Positions 53,797 to 63,427 are shown, numbered from the stretch's first letter. The stretch: 64,000 nucleotides of DNA from Sporolactobacillus terrae DSM 11697 (GCF_000648615.1 NZ_JFZC01000027.1:1-64000), one strand, 5' to 3'. Numbers and translations: made by a program. Notes: a model not told the origin generated them from the letters alone.

Positions 53797-53821
53797 TGTC
53801 ACATTTGACAAAATAGTGACA
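53797..53821. promoter_or_regulatory. TGTCAC-N13-GTGACA palindrome upstream of menB
   Basis: TGTCAC (53797-53802) and GTGACA (53816-53821) flank a TTGACA word; a TGC-extended TACAAT (53786-53791) lies just upstream. This may be an operator at the menB promoter, regulator unknown. Confidence 0.35.
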
Positions 53822-53853
53822 AATCCAACCAATTTTCCAGAAGGTCAGGTGGA

Positions 53854-54678
53854 ATGATGTCCTCTATTGAGTGGCAAAAGGTCAAAGACTATGAAGATAT
53901 TCTTTTTGAGACCTACGAAGGGATTGCAAAAATTACCATTAATCGACCGCATGTACGCAATGCGTTCACCCCAAATACAGTAGTTGAAATGATTGACGCA
54001 TTTGCTCGAGCACGTGATGATGCATCGATCGGTGTCATCATTCTGACAGGTGCCGGTACGAAGGCATTCTGCTCCGGCGGCGACCAAAAAGTACGCGGCA
54101 ACGGCGGATATGTCGGCAAAGACAATATTCCGCGGCTGAATGTCCTCGACCTGCAGCATCTGATTCGCATCATCCCGAAACCGGTTATCGCCATGGTTGC
54201 CGGCTATGCGATTGGCGGCGGCAACGTCCTCCAAGTGGTTTGCGACTTGACGATCGCCGCCGACAACGCCGTTTTCGGACAAACCGGACCAAAAGTCGGC
54301 AGTTTCGACGCGGGATACGGTGCCGGTTATCTAGCGCGAATTGTCGGTCACAAAAAAGCGCGTGAAATCTGGTACCTATGCCGTCAGTACAACGCGCAGC
54401 AAGCACTGGACATGGGCCTCGTCAACACGGTTGTCCCGCTCGATCAGCTTGAAGAAGAAACCGTTAAATGGGCCAAAGAAATGCTGTCGAAGAGTGCCAC
54501 CGCACTTCGGTTTCTCAAAGCGTCGTTTAACGCGGATACGGACGGACTGGCAGGACTGCAGCAGCTGGGCGGCGACGCGACGCTTCTTTATTACACAACC
54601 GATGAAGCCAAAGAAGGACGCGATGCCTTCAAAGAAAAACGCGATCCTGATTTCAGCAAGTTCCCGAAATTCCCATGA
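53854..54678 (+). CDS. menB: 1,4-dihydroxy-2-naphthoyl-CoA synthase MenB
   Basis: 274 residues, crotonase fold. [17 protein letters not shown] (about 72-88), [18 protein letters not shown] (oxyanion hole) and [21 protein letters not shown] are diagnostic of MenB. It closes the second ring of menaquinone from o-succinylbenzoyl-CoA. RBS AGGTGGA before ATG-ATG; the first is used. Its stop overlaps menE by four bases. Confidence 0.95.
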   Translation: MMSSIEWQKVKDYEDILFETYEGIAKITINRPHVRNAFTPNTVVEMIDAFARARDDASIGVIILTGAGTKAFCSGGDQKVRGNGGYVGKDNIPRLNVLDLQHLIRIIPKPVIAMVAGYAIGGGNVLQVVCDLTIAADNAVFGQTGPKVGSFDAGYGAGYLARIVGHKKAREIWYLCRQYNAQQALDMGLVNTVVPLDQLEEETVKWAKEMLSKSATALRFLKASFNADTDGLAGLQQLGGDATLLYYTTDEAKEGRDAFKEKRDPDFSKFPKFP

Positions 54679-56180
54679 GTTCGGACGCATATCCATCGAT
54701 GCCGCAATGGCTCCGTCAGCGTGCGCTGCTGACGCCTGATCGGATCGCAATGGAAACGGTACGTGAACAGCTCAGCTTCAAACAACTTTATGCGCGCGTG
54801 CGCCAGGCGGCCGCCGGACTGCGCGACGCTGGTGTGCGCAGCGGCGATCCTGTCGCGTCGCTGCAAGGAAACACGCTGGATTGCGCCGTAACCGTTTATG
54901 CGCTGATGCTGCTTGGCGCCGTTATGGTGCCTTTGAACACGCGGCTGTCACCAACGGAGTTGTCCGGACAAATTAAACAGAGCGGCAGCCGGATACTGGT
55001 CACCGATCACGATAATGCGGCGGCCGCTGAACAAGCGGTCACTACTATGGGCTGCATGATACGCGATGCGGCAGAGTTGGCGCAAACTGCTGCGCTTTTT
55101 GATGATCAAGAAACCGAGATTGAACTGACTGATCCATGTACGATCATTTTTACTTCCGGTACAACCGGCCGACCAAAAGGCGTCGTACTTACCTATGGCA
55201 ACCATTGGTGGAACGCCAATGGTTCATTAATCAATCTCGGACTCCAGCAGAGCGACACGTGGCTCTGCTGCGTCCCGCTTTTTCACGTCAGCGGGTTGTC
55301 CATTTTGATGAAAAGCATCATCTACGGCATGCCGGTGTATTTAATGAAGAAATTTAACGCGGTGCAAGTCAATCAGCTTCTATTAAGCAGCAAGGCAACC
55401 CATATTTCTGTGGTCGCCTCGATGCTGCAGCGTATGAGCGATGGACTTGGCAGCGGACAAGCTTATCCGAACACACTGCGCTGCATTCTGCTTGGCGGCG
55501 GTCCGGTGCCTGCATCGCTGCTTGATCGCTGCCTGCGCCTGCACATGCCGATCTATCAAACGTACGGAATGAGCGAAACGGCCTCTCAAGCGGCCACGCT
55601 GCCGCCCGAGTACATGCGCGAAAAAGCCGGCTCAGCCGGCAAACCGCTTTTCCCGCTGCAGCTGCAGATTGCCACAGATGGGCGACGTGCCGCAGTGCAT
55701 GAACCTGGTGAGATTCTGATTAAAGGACCGACGGTATTCAGTCATTACTTAAACAACGCTTCAGCAACCGCCGCGGCGATGAAGAATGGCTGGTTCCATT
55801 CCGGCGACATTGGCTATTTGGACAAAGACGGCTTTCTGTTCGTCCTTGATCGCCGTAAGGACTTGATCATTTCTGGCGGTGAAAATATTTATCCGGCTGA
55901 AATCGAGTCGATCCTGCATGGCTGCCCCGGCATTGCGCGAGCAGGTGTGATCGGTATTCCCGATCACAAATGGGGCCGCGTCCCCGTTGCTTTTGTTTGT
56001 TTGAAGCCAGGCGCTGCGTTCTCCGAAACCAAATTGATTGGTGCTTGTCGCGCGCAGCTTGCCTCCTACAAGGTGCCGCGGCGTATCTTCGTTCTTGATG
56101 CATTGCCTGAAAATGCTGCACACAAATTGCTGCGGCGTAAACTCTATATGTATTATGAACAACTAAATCAAGTCAAATGA
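54675..56180 (+). CDS. menE: o-Succinylbenzoate-CoA ligase MenE
   Basis: 501 residues of the ANL superfamily. The P-loop [14 protein letters not shown] (about 155-168), the A8-type [31 protein letters not shown] and the C-terminal Lys in [13 protein letters not shown] are visible. It makes o-succinylbenzoyl-CoA, the MenB substrate. Order menB-menE is conserved, but menF, menD, menH and menC are absent here and must lie elsewhere. A terminator overlaps its stop. Confidence 0.94.
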   Translation: MSSDAYPSMPQWLRQRALLTPDRIAMETVREQLSFKQLYARVRQAAAGLRDAGVRSGDPVASLQGNTLDCAVTVYALMLLGAVMVPLNTRLSPTELSGQIKQSGSRILVTDHDNAAAAEQAVTTMGCMIRDAAELAQTAALFDDQETEIELTDPCTIIFTSGTTGRPKGVVLTYGNHWWNANGSLINLGLQQSDTWLCCVPLFHVSGLSILMKSIIYGMPVYLMKKFNAVQVNQLLLSSKATHISVVASMLQRMSDGLGSGQAYPNTLRCILLGGGPVPASLLDRCLRLHMPIYQTYGMSETASQAATLPPEYMREKAGSAGKPLFPLQLQIATDGRRAAVHEPGEILIKGPTVFSHYLNNASATAAAMKNGWFHSGDIGYLDKDGFLFVLDRRKDLIISGGENIYPAEIESILHGCPGIARAGVIGIPDHKWGRVPVAFVCLKPGAAFSETKLIGACRAQLASYKVPRRIFVLDALPENAAHKLLRRKLYMYYEQLNQVK

Positions 56181-56204
56181 ACCGGGCTGAGCCCGGTTTT
56201 TCTT
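56180..56204 (+). terminator. Terminator of menBE
   Basis: ACCGGGC-tga-GCCCGGT followed by TTTTCTT, beginning at the menE stop. The stem is the same CCGGGC/GCCCGG as in the repeat R hairpins, so the menE terminator may have been supplied by the element. Confidence 0.9.
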
Positions 56205-56448
56205 ACAGGAAAAGAATGTATATGATTTTTGGTCCCACAAAAGACAGTGCATCAAATGCGCAGATGCTCTGGCGTCAGCGGGAACAGTGAGCCGAGGAAG
56301 ACCCCACAGGAATTTGTGTGTTCGAGGAAGCTTCCGGATCGCCCGCGGCAAGCGAGTAACCGAAGCGGCGATTCAGCACCGAAAAGACAGGAGACCATCA
56401 CACATGATTGGAGATTAAGGACCGGGCGCTTTTTGCCCGGTTTTTCTT
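56205..56448 (-). repeat. Repeat family R, inverted copy, ending in a second terminator
   Basis: Reverse orientation: AAGAATGTATATGATTTTTGG junction version, diverged middle, CGGCAAGCGAGTAACCGAAG, GATTCAGCACCGAAAAGACA, then GGACCGGGCGCTTTTTGCCC plus GGTTTTTCTT (56419-56448). The element thus lies between two near-identical terminator hairpins. Confidence 0.83.
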
Positions 56449-56599
56449 ATAAGGTCAAAACGTATCGCCCTTTAATCAAATCGTCCGTTTGACTAGAAAA
56501 GTTAACTCGGTGCTGCTTTTCCACCGTCTGCTTTATGCTATAATTTATTAAAATGGCAAACTTTGCCGATTCATTGACTTAACAAGAGGTGACCTTTAT

Positions 56600-57082
56600 T
56601 TGCAGAAAAGACAACTCAATCCCCGTATTGTTACGATCTGGCGGCAACGTGCGATCATGACACATCTTATTTTTTGGCTGATTATCGGCGGCTTTGCCGT
56701 ATGCGTCCGCTTTTTTGATTGGCCACACTTTCTATTCTATATTGCCGGCGCTCTGGCCGCGCTCAACATTCTCCAGCTGATTCTGTACGTTTTTCTCTTT
56801 CCAAACATTAATTACCGAACGTTTTTCTATGAAATCAGGCAAGAGGATCTGCTCATTCAAGACGGCATCTTAGTGATTACACAGACGGTTATCCCGTTCA
56901 CGCGCGTGCAAAATGTGGAAACCGAACAAGGCCCATTACTGCGCAAGCATCATTTAACTGCGGTTTCGGTGACAACTGCTGCCGGTGAACATGAGATCCC
57001 CGCTTTGGAAGAACGTGATGCCCTTGCCCTGCGCGACCAAATCTCCGAGCTGATCAAGGAGAATCCGGCCAATGAACTCTAA
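56600..57082 (+). CDS. ydbS: YdbS-like bacterial PH-domain membrane protein
   Basis: 160 residues from a TTG start with AAGAGGTGA upstream. Two adjacent membrane segments (about 22-42 and 46-66) precede one bPH2 domain (LLIQDGILVITQTVIPFTRVQNVETEQGPLLRKHHL). Paired with the next gene exactly as ydbS-ydbT in B. subtilis, where the pair is linked to resistance to antimicrobial compounds; the mechanism is unknown. TGC-extended TATAAT near 56537 is a likely -10. Overlaps ydbT by 11 bases. Confidence 0.87.
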   Translation: MQKRQLNPRIVTIWRQRAIMTHLIFWLIIGGFAVCVRFFDWPHFLFYIAGALAALNILQLILYVFLFPNINYRTFFYEIRQEDLLIQDGILVITQTVIPFTRVQNVETEQGPLLRKHHLTAVSVTTAAGEHEIPALEERDALALRDQISELIKENPANEL

Positions 57083-58514
57083 ACGCAGACATCTTCACTT
57101 TTTTGCCATATTCAGTGACGCCTTATCGACGCTCTGGAGTATCATCGTACCCTTCGGCTTCGGGCTTGTCTGGGGACTGCGCCACCTTGACGACATTATC
57201 GGCTATGTCCTGATCCTGCCGCTCGTCATTCTGATCTTTAATTTTGTAAAATGGCTGCGCTATACCTATGAATGGTCGGATGATCAAATCCATATCCGCT
57301 CCGGCATCTTTGTACGCAACGATTGCTACATCCGATTTCAACGTATTCAATCCGTTCAAATTAAGACCAATTTGCTGCTCCGTCTGCTTGGCGTTGTGCA
57401 GTTAAAATTTGATACGGCCGATCCTGCTTCAAAAGGCGATAGGGTTCTCACCGCATTGAACAAAAAGGAAGCGGAACGCATTAAAGCGGAAGTTAGCCGC
57501 GTTAAAGGGCAGCTGTCGAACTTACGGACGGAGGGGACTGCGCCGGAATCTCCGGTACATAAAGAAAAACAGCCGAAGAAAAGGTATCAATTATCAGGAA
57601 AGCGGCTGCTGGCCGCTGCGCTGCTTTCATCGAAAATTGGCGTGATGCTGGCCGCGGTATTCGGGCTTTGGTCACAGGCAGACGATCTCATTCCCGACAA
57701 CATTCGTGGTCGTTCACTCAGCTATCTCGAGCATGCATCACTGGTCGGTCTGATCATCCTGATCGGTGCGGCGATTCTATTGCTGTGGGTTGCATCGTTA
57801 ATCAGTATCCTGCTGCGCTGGGGCTTTTTTCGGCTCACGGTCTTCGATACGGAATGGCGCATTCACCGCGGCGTTTGGGAGACCAAAGATGAAACCTATA
57901 AAACCGATCGTGTACAGGCGATCCAAATCCAAGAAACCTGGCTGCAGCAACTGTTTGGTTGGTGCACGATTTATGCACAGTGCAGCGGCAGCATTGATTC
58001 GGAAAATGATGATGGCGGATCGGTCATCGTCTTTCCAATGCTCCGAAAAGAAGAATTGCCCGGTTTTCTGAGTACCGTCATCCCAAGGTTCGCCGGTACC
58101 CTATCCACGCGCGTGTTGCCATTGCGCAGTACGCTTTATCGGATGGCCGGGCCGGCATGCTTCTGGATTGTATCGTGCTCCATACTTGCATGGCGCTTTG
58201 ACTGGGGAAACTATGCGCTGATCGGCTTGCCGTTCATTCTTATTTGCGGCTGGTTCCGCCGCCGCTCGGAAAGCTGGGCATTAAGTGATAAACGGCTGAT
58301 CGTTGTCAATCGCTGGTTCGCAAAGACAACCACCATCACACGGAGAAACAACATCCAAAGCCTGACAATCAAACAATCCTTTCTGCAAAAACGACTCGGG
58401 CTTGCAAACACCCTGGCAACCATTCGCGCCTCTTCTGAACAGATCTTTTCCATCCATCAGCTTGAAAAAGAACATGCGAATACTATTTTTCAATGGTTTC
58501 GCAATCGAAACTAA
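57072..58514 (+). CDS. ydbT: YdbT-like multi-PH-domain membrane protein
   Basis: 480 residues. Three bPH2 domains (starting about 70, 260 and 390; for example GIFVRNDCYIRFQRIQSVQIKTNLLLRLLGVVQL and TITRRNNIQSLTIKQSFLQKRLGL) alternate with paired membrane segments (about 15-55, 180-245, 355-390). A charged linker lies at 140-172. Forms a complex with YdbS presumably. Translationally coupled to ydbS. Ends in a terminator shared with ung. Confidence 0.87.
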   Translation: MNSKRRHLHFFAIFSDALSTLWSIIVPFGFGLVWGLRHLDDIIGYVLILPLVILIFNFVKWLRYTYEWSDDQIHIRSGIFVRNDCYIRFQRIQSVQIKTNLLLRLLGVVQLKFDTADPASKGDRVLTALNKKEAERIKAEVSRVKGQLSNLRTEGTAPESPVHKEKQPKKRYQLSGKRLLAAALLSSKIGVMLAAVFGLWSQADDLIPDNIRGRSLSYLEHASLVGLIILIGAAILLLWVASLISILLRWGFFRLTVFDTEWRIHRGVWETKDETYKTDRVQAIQIQETWLQQLFGWCTIYAQCSGSIDSENDDGGSVIVFPMLRKEELPGFLSTVIPRFAGTLSTRVLPLRSTLYRMAGPACFWIVSCSILAWRFDWGNYALIGLPFILICGWFRRRSESWALSDKRLIVVNRWFAKTTTITRRNNIQSLTIKQSFLQKRLGLANTLATIRASSEQIFSIHQLEKEHANTIFQWFRNRN

Positions 58515-58548
58515 AAACATCTCGCTTACTCATGCGAGATGTTTTTTT
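58513..58548. terminator. Bidirectional terminator containing the ung stop codon
   Basis: AAAAACATCTCGC and GCGAGATGTTTTT pair around TTACTCAT. The ung stop (TTA on the plus strand, 58526-58528) sits in the loop, and one arm encodes the last ung codons. Confidence 0.92.
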
Positions 58549-59251
58549 CACGTTCAGAATGTAAATCCGGTTCCTCAAGCGAGACTTGCCAATTCACCGG
58601 CGTCTCACCGACCGATTCCAGAAATTGATTGGTTCGTGAAAACGGATGGCTGCCAAAGAAACCGGAATGTGCCGAAAACGGACTCGGGTGCGGCGATTTA
58701 ATGATGAAGTGATGTGGATGGGTAATCAACGCTTCCTTTGCCTGCGCGTTTCGCCCCCACAGAATAAATACGATCGGTTTTTCACGATCATTCAAGTCGC
58801 GAATGACCGCATCGGTGAACTGCTCCCAGCCCATCCCTTTGTGCGAATTTGGTGACCCGCGTCGAACGGAGAGCACGGTGTTCAAGAGCAGCACCCCCTG
58901 ACGCGCCCATTCAATCAGGCAACCATGCTGTGGAATCGCGCAGCCGAGATCGTCGTGTAATTCTTTAAAAATATTTTGCAGTGACGGCGGCTGCTTGACT
59001 CCCGGCATGACCGAAAAGCTAAGTCCGTGTGCCTGACCCGGCCCATGATACGGATCCTGACCGAGAATCACAACCTTCACTTTTTCATAAGGTGTGTAAT
59101 TCAGAGCATTATATAGATCGAACATATCCGGATAAACGGTTTTTGTTGTATATTCTTCTTTTAGAAATTGCCGCAGCTTTTGATAATAATCCTTTTCGAA
59201 TTCTGGTTTCAGCAAGGGAGCCCAATCATTTCTTAAAATATGCTGATTCAC
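58526..59251 (-). CDS. ung: Uracil-DNA glycosylase
   Basis: 241 residues, family 1 [25 protein letters not shown] holds the catalytic Asp66, [27 protein letters not shown] follows, and [23 protein letters not shown] contains the leucine-loop region with Ala-His where many have Leu. It removes uracil from DNA. Lies 18 bases after the nucleotidase gene in the same direction. Its last codons are inside the terminator stem. Confidence 0.95.
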   Translation of the reverse strand: MNQHILRNDWAPLLKPEFEKDYYQKLRQFLKEEYTTKTVYPDMFDLYNALNYTPYEKVKVVILGQDPYHGPGQAHGLSFSVMPGVKQPPSLQNIFKELHDDLGCAIPQHGCLIEWARQGVLLLNTVLSVRRGSPNSHKGMGWEQFTDAVIRDLNDREKPIVFILWGRNAQAKEALITHPHHFIIKSPHPSPFSAHSGFFGSHPFSRTNQFLESVGETPVNWQVSLEEPDLHSEREKNISHE

Positions 59252-59269
59252 CTTTGTGCACCTCTCTGT

Positions 59270-60835
59270 TTAATAGATAATTTTCCAATTATGATCAACG
59301 GTTGCTTGAATCACTTTCCGCTCCAGCACTTCATTGGCAATCAGTTCAGTCACATCAATGGGAATGTCTTTAACGACCGGCTTGCCACTGAACATGAAGT
59401 ACTCACCGCCGCCAATGGAACGATAATTGTTCATGACAACATCATAGGAAGCATCGACGTTTACGGCAGCTCCATGATAGTTGAGCTCCACCACACGACT
59501 GCCAACTGGTTTCGAAAGATCCAGGATGTAGTTGATCCCTTCCCACATGTCGTAGTTGTAGTGCTGCGGTTTCGGATCAGTGAATGCTTGGCTGACCTTA
59601 ACCGTACCGTTTGAATCAAGCGCAAAATAGGATGCCGAACGTTCTAGCGCGTCACGCATATCTTGACCGCTAATCCGAAGCACACGCAATGTGTTGGGAT
59701 AGATATAATTGGCAACAATATCACGCATGGAAACATTCGGCGGCATGCCCGGTGATTCATTATTGAAAAGCGCCGTTGCACTGATATCGGCACCCGATGC
59801 TTTCATCTGCAGCCGATTAATGAATTCAATCAGTGGATGATCCTGCATACGCACCTTCATCGGATCATGCACCAGCATGTCGCCATCAATTTTGCCTAAT
59901 GGCTGATCCAACCAAGTTTGTGCATCTTTCTCATAGGCGTCGACATGTGCCAGCAAATCCTTGTCTGCCGCTTCACCGCGCACCGAAAGCAGTTCCGATT
60001 GCTTGGTGGTCACCTGCCAACCGGCCGGACCCTTTTCAAGCTCAAGCATCACTTTTCCAAGATGCGTGCCGCTCGACCCCGGTTGGATAATTGTGACCCC
60101 ATTGATCGCTTTACCGGCGATCATCCGGTGCTGGTGTCCGGTAAGCAACACATCAACATCCGCTACTTCTTGACACATTTGGTAGGCTTGATTTTCACCT
60201 TTCATCTCTTCAATCGGTTCGCCGGTATCCAAATCACGTCCAAATCCGCCATGGTAGGACAGCACCACAAGGTCCGCTTTTTCTTCTTTTTTCAAAAAAG
60301 GAACCCATCGCTTCGCAGTTTCCACCGGGTCTTCAAAATGCATGCCCTTAATATTTTCCGGCTTTTCCCAGTTCGGCACGTATTGCGTCGTCAGCCCAAG
60401 AACCGCTACACGCGGCCCCTCAGGGAATGTTTTGACAATATACGGCTTGCCGAAGAACGGGCTTCCATCTGATTTCTTGACGATATTTGCGCCGAGCCAT
60501 GGAAAGTTCGAGGAAGAAACGGCATCATTCAAGACATCCCTGCCAAAATTGAACTCATGGTTGCCGAATACCGCACAATCATAGTTCAAATGATTAGCAA
60601 CAACCGCCATCGGATTCGGTCGTTTATGATCAAAGCGCGCATAATAATAGAGAAGCGGCGTTCCTTGGATCATGTCGCCATTATCAATCAGAAGCGTACA
60701 CGGCGCTTCTGCCCGCTCCTTATGTATGAGCGAAGCGATTTTCCCCATCCCAACGTCTCTAGGACGGTTATCCGCATAATTTATTGGGTAGATGGAGCCA
60801 TGAACATCGCTTGTTTCTAAGATGATCAATTTCAT
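59270..60835 (-). CDS. Cytoplasmic bifunctional metallophosphatase / 5'-nucleotidase
   Basis: 521 residues. N-terminal calcineurin-like phosphoesterase (LETSDVHGSIYP, LIDNGDMIQGTP, VFGNHEFNFGRD, VLLTGHQHRMI), then a 5'-nucleotidase C-terminal domain from about 335 (NRLQMKASGADISATALFNNE). No signal peptide, unlike secreted YfkN-type enzymes, so it probably acts in the cytoplasm on nucleotides or cyclic nucleotides. RBS AGGTGAG before the ATG. Likely one transcript with ung. Confidence 0.9.
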   Translation of the reverse strand: MKLIILETSDVHGSIYPINYADNRPRDVGMGKIASLIHKERAEAPCTLLIDNGDMIQGTPLLYYYARFDHKRPNPMAVVANHLNYDCAVFGNHEFNFGRDVLNDAVSSSNFPWLGANIVKKSDGSPFFGKPYIVKTFPEGPRVAVLGLTTQYVPNWEKPENIKGMHFEDPVETAKRWVPFLKKEEKADLVVLSYHGGFGRDLDTGEPIEEMKGENQAYQMCQEVADVDVLLTGHQHRMIAGKAINGVTIIQPGSSGTHLGKVMLELEKGPAGWQVTTKQSELLSVRGEAADKDLLAHVDAYEKDAQTWLDQPLGKIDGDMLVHDPMKVRMQDHPLIEFINRLQMKASGADISATALFNNESPGMPPNVSMRDIVANYIYPNTLRVLRISGQDMRDALERSASYFALDSNGTVKVSQAFTDPKPQHYNYDMWEGINYILDLSKPVGSRVVELNYHGAAVNVDASYDVVMNNYRSIGGGEYFMFSGKPVVKDIPIDVTELIANEVLERKVIQATVDHNWKIIY

Positions 60836-60968
60836 ACGTCACACTCACCTCAATCCCTACTTTTCATAGTACCACGCGTCATATGGTTTTGGAGACAAAA
60901 AGATCATAGATTCGCCATCAAAGTAATTATTTTTTCACAAAATTATGTTAAAAAATAGATAATCTGCG

Positions 60969-60988
60969 CAAAAATAGTGTTATTTTTG
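60969..60988. promoter_or_regulatory. Palindrome in the phnD promoter region
   Basis: CAAAAATA-gtgt-TATTTTTG, 12 bases upstream of TATGAT (61001-61006), a possible -10 of phnD. Could be an operator; no PhoP-box direct repeats are clear. Confidence 0.35.
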
Positions 60989-61061
60989 TGACAAAGCCTT
61001 TATGATAGATAGGGACATACATTGTCTGCATATCTCATTTTTTCTGGAGGCGATTTGTTTT

Positions 61062-61988
61062 ATGTTTAAGAAAAGTTTCGCTCTGTTCCTTGCATTTGGT
61101 CTCGTGTTGAGCGTACTCGCAGGATGCGGGAATGGAAGCAGCTCCGCATCATCAAAATCTAAGGCTTATGTACCTAAAGAATTGGTTATCGGATTTGTTC
61201 CTTCATCCAATGCGGACACACTTGAAGCAAAGGCAAAACCATTGGGCGATTTACTTTCTAAAAAAATTGGTATTCCCGTCAAGGTTCAAGTAACAACCGA
61301 TTACAACGGAGTTATTGAAGCAATGGCTTCGAAGAAAATGGATCTTGGCTTCCTGCCTCCAACCAGCTATGTCCTTGCGCACCAAAAAGGCTATGCGAAT
61401 GTATTACTACAAGCACAACGTTACGGTGTAAACCCCAAAGACGGCTCCAACACTTCTGAAAAAGTAGACTACTATTACTCAGGTATGCTCGTTCGCAATG
61501 ATTCAGGCATTAACTCAATTAAAGATTTGAAAGGCAAAAAAATCGGTTGGCAAGATGCCACCTCTACCGCCGGTTACGTATTCCCGGCTGTTAAAATGAA
61601 GAAAGCAGGCATCGATCCTCAAAAAGACGTGACCGGTGTCACTCTGCAAGGCCACGATAAAGGTGTTCTCGCGGTGTTGAACAAAGACGTTGATGCAGCA
61701 CCGGTTTTCGTAGATGCGCGCAATATTGTTAAAGCAGAAAACCCAAATGTATTTAAAGAAACCCATTATATCTTCCAAACCGCAAAAATTCCAAATGATA
61801 CGATCAGCGTTCGTCCGGATATGTCGAAAAAATGGCAGAAAAAGATTTCAGACGCTTTTGTTTCGATCAGTAATGATCCCAAAGGCGAAAAAGTCATCTA
61901 TTCGATTTACAGCCATGTCGGCTATTCACCTTCTAAAGATTCGAACTTTGATGTTGTTCGTAACTATAACAAAGAAATCGGCGAATAA
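61062..61988 (+). CDS. phnD: Phosphonate/phosphite ABC transporter binding lipoprotein PhnD
   Basis: 308 residues from ATG 61062; GGAGG lies 11 bases upstream and the open frame's longer start is unsupported. Lipoprotein signal ends SVLAGC (Cys22). The PhnD/PtxB-type domain shows LVIGFVPSSNADTLEAKAKPL, VEAMASKKMDLGFLPPTSYVLA-like and LKGKKIGWQDATSTAGYVFP blocks. It captures phosphonates or phosphite for the PhnE permeases. These are encoded on the opposite strand across a repeat R copy, an unusual split; no phnC ATPase lies between. Confidence 0.9.
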   Translation: MFKKSFALFLAFGLVLSVLAGCGNGSSSASSKSKAYVPKELVIGFVPSSNADTLEAKAKPLGDLLSKKIGIPVKVQVTTDYNGVIEAMASKKMDLGFLPPTSYVLAHQKGYANVLLQAQRYGVNPKDGSNTSEKVDYYYSGMLVRNDSGINSIKDLKGKKIGWQDATSTAGYVFPAVKMKKAGIDPQKDVTGVTLQGHDKGVLAVLNKDVDAAPVFVDARNIVKAENPNVFKETHYIFQTAKIPNDTISVRPDMSKKWQKKISDAFVSISNDPKGEKVIYSIYSHVGYSPSKDSNFDVVRNYNKEIGE

Positions 61989-62003
61989 TAGTTTTACTGA
62001 TTT

Positions 62004-62041
62004 AAAAGCCTTGCTGCTCTGCTGCGGCAAGGCTTCTTTTT
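62004..62041 (+). terminator. Terminator of phnD
   Basis: AAAAGCCTTGC pairs with GCAAGGCTTCTTTT around a 12-base loop. Confidence 0.85.
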
Positions 62042-62261
62042 ACTAGGCGAGTAAATTTTGAACATTATGTCAAAATGTTCTGCAATGCACTATGCAGCTA
62101 CGCCTTGCCTATTTTTTTGTGTAACTAACATTATTTCAATGTCCTTTAGACATTGTTCTCTTATGCGTGTTGCGCCCTTGGCTCGTATCCAGGGCTCAAC
62201 ACGTAGACGCATCTTCCTGTTCATCCTTGTACTTAGTCTGATAACTCTTTCCTTTTTCATG

Positions 62262-62530
62262 AGAAAAACCAAGCTGTGCTTGGTCCTTTATCTCCAGCCA
62301 TGTGTGATGGTCTCCTGTCTTTTCGGTGCTGAATCGCCGCTTCGGTTACTCGCTTGCCGCGGGCGCACCGCGAGCCTCCTCAGACAGGCCAGGAATCTGC
62401 GGGGTCTCGCTGGCACGCATCAACTAAGCGCGATCCCGCCGGCGCCAGAGCCCCTCCGCTTTGACTCTTGGCCAAGACACTGGGGTATTGGTTTGAAGAC
62501 AGGGCAAAATCTTATACTTTCTTTTCCTGC
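62262..62530 (+). repeat. Repeat family R, full-length copy between phnD and phnE
   Basis: Starts with the hairpin CCAAGCtgtGCTTGG (same position as CCGGGC/GCCCGG in other copies), then ATGTGTGATGGTCTCCTGTC, GAATCGCCGCTTCGG, TCTGCGGGGTCTCGCTGGC, CTTGGCCAAGACACTGG and GGGCAAAATCTTATACTTTC. Joins directly to the phnE terminator. The stretch 62042-62261 holds no gene I can support. Confidence 0.87.
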
Positions 62531-62571
62531 AAAAAAAGACGCTCTCGGCAGTTCCCCAACGCCTGAGCGTG
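62531..62571 (-). terminator. Terminator of the phnE genes
   Basis: Minus-strand ACGCTCAGGC pairs with GCCGAGAGCGT (one bulge), followed by CTTTTTTTG. About 55 bases after the phnE stop. Confidence 0.75.
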
Positions 62572-62626
62572 TTTCTTCTTTAGTACTGTCTGTTTGCTTA
62601 TTTTTCGATCAAGCCTTTGCAATCTG

Positions 62627-63427
62627 TTACACGAGCCGTTTGCGAATCGACCCAGAGATTAAGTCGATGATCGAAACCATGACAATGATGCCGAGCAGGA
62701 TGATCCCGACGCGATCCCATTTGTGTGCATTTAAGGCAAAAATCAATGGTGCACCGATCCCTCCGGCACCAACCATACCGAGTATCGAAGCAGAACGTAC
62801 ACTGATTTCAAATCGATAGAGTGTGTATGAGAAGAATTGTGGCAGAACTTGCGGTACAACCGCAAACCAAAGCGTTTGAAATTTATTTGCCCCACATGCC
62901 CGCAGCGCCTCAGCTGCACGAAAGTCCATATCCTCAATTGATTCACCGAATAGTTTACCTAGCATGCCAATCGAGTGGAAGCCGAGTGCGAGCACCCCAG
63001 CAAAAGGCCCCAGTCCTACAGCTTTGATGAATAGGAGTGCCATAATCAATTCTGGGAACACGCGAATTGCACTCAAAATAACTTTACCCGTGGATGAGAC
63101 CACTCGGAAACGGCTCATATTTCGCGCAGCCCAGAACGCGAACGGAACACAGAGGAGTGCGGAAATAAACGTACCAAGGACGGCAATGTTAAACGTTTCG
63201 AGTAAGGCATGCAGCAAGTCTTCACCATCCGGATCGCTAATATAGGACCAATCCGGATGTGCCATCCCTGTAAAAATAGCTTTGGCGGAGGTCCAAGCCG
63301 AAGCTTTCAATTCAAAATTTTGAAAGAAGCCGGTAAATGCCCAAATATAAATGATTAAAACGATAAGAGCGATGGTCCAATTTCTAAGCCGGCGAAACAG
63401 CAATTTTTTTTGTGTGGTATTCATCAT
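62627..63427 (-). CDS. phnE: Phosphonate ABC transporter permease PhnE (second)
   Basis: 266 residues, six membrane segments. The binding-protein-dependent permease EAA loop reads EALRACGANKFQTLWFAVVPQVLP, and SILGMVGAGGIGAPLIF follows, both typical of PhnE. Its ATG overlaps the stop of the upstream phnE by four bases, so the two are coupled. Its binding protein phnD is encoded convergently beyond a repeat. Confidence 0.93.
   Translation of the reverse strand: MMNTTQKKLLFRRLRNWTIALIVLIIYIWAFTGFFQNFELKASAWTSAKAIFTGMAHPDWSYISDPDGEDLLHALLETFNIAVLGTFISALLCVPFAFWAARNMSRFRVVSSTGKVILSAIRVFPELIMALLFIKAVGLGPFAGVLALGFHSIGMLGKLFGESIEDMDFRAAEALRACGANKFQTLWFAVVPQVLPQFFSYTLYRFEISVRSASILGMVGAGGIGAPLIFALNAHKWDRVGIILLGIIVMVSIIDLISGSIRKRLV

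Noticed and set aside
62058-62819. 253-codon frame across the phnD-phnE gap
   Set aside because: It runs through a repeat R copy and into antisense phnE; the protein mixes repeat-derived and shadow sequence.
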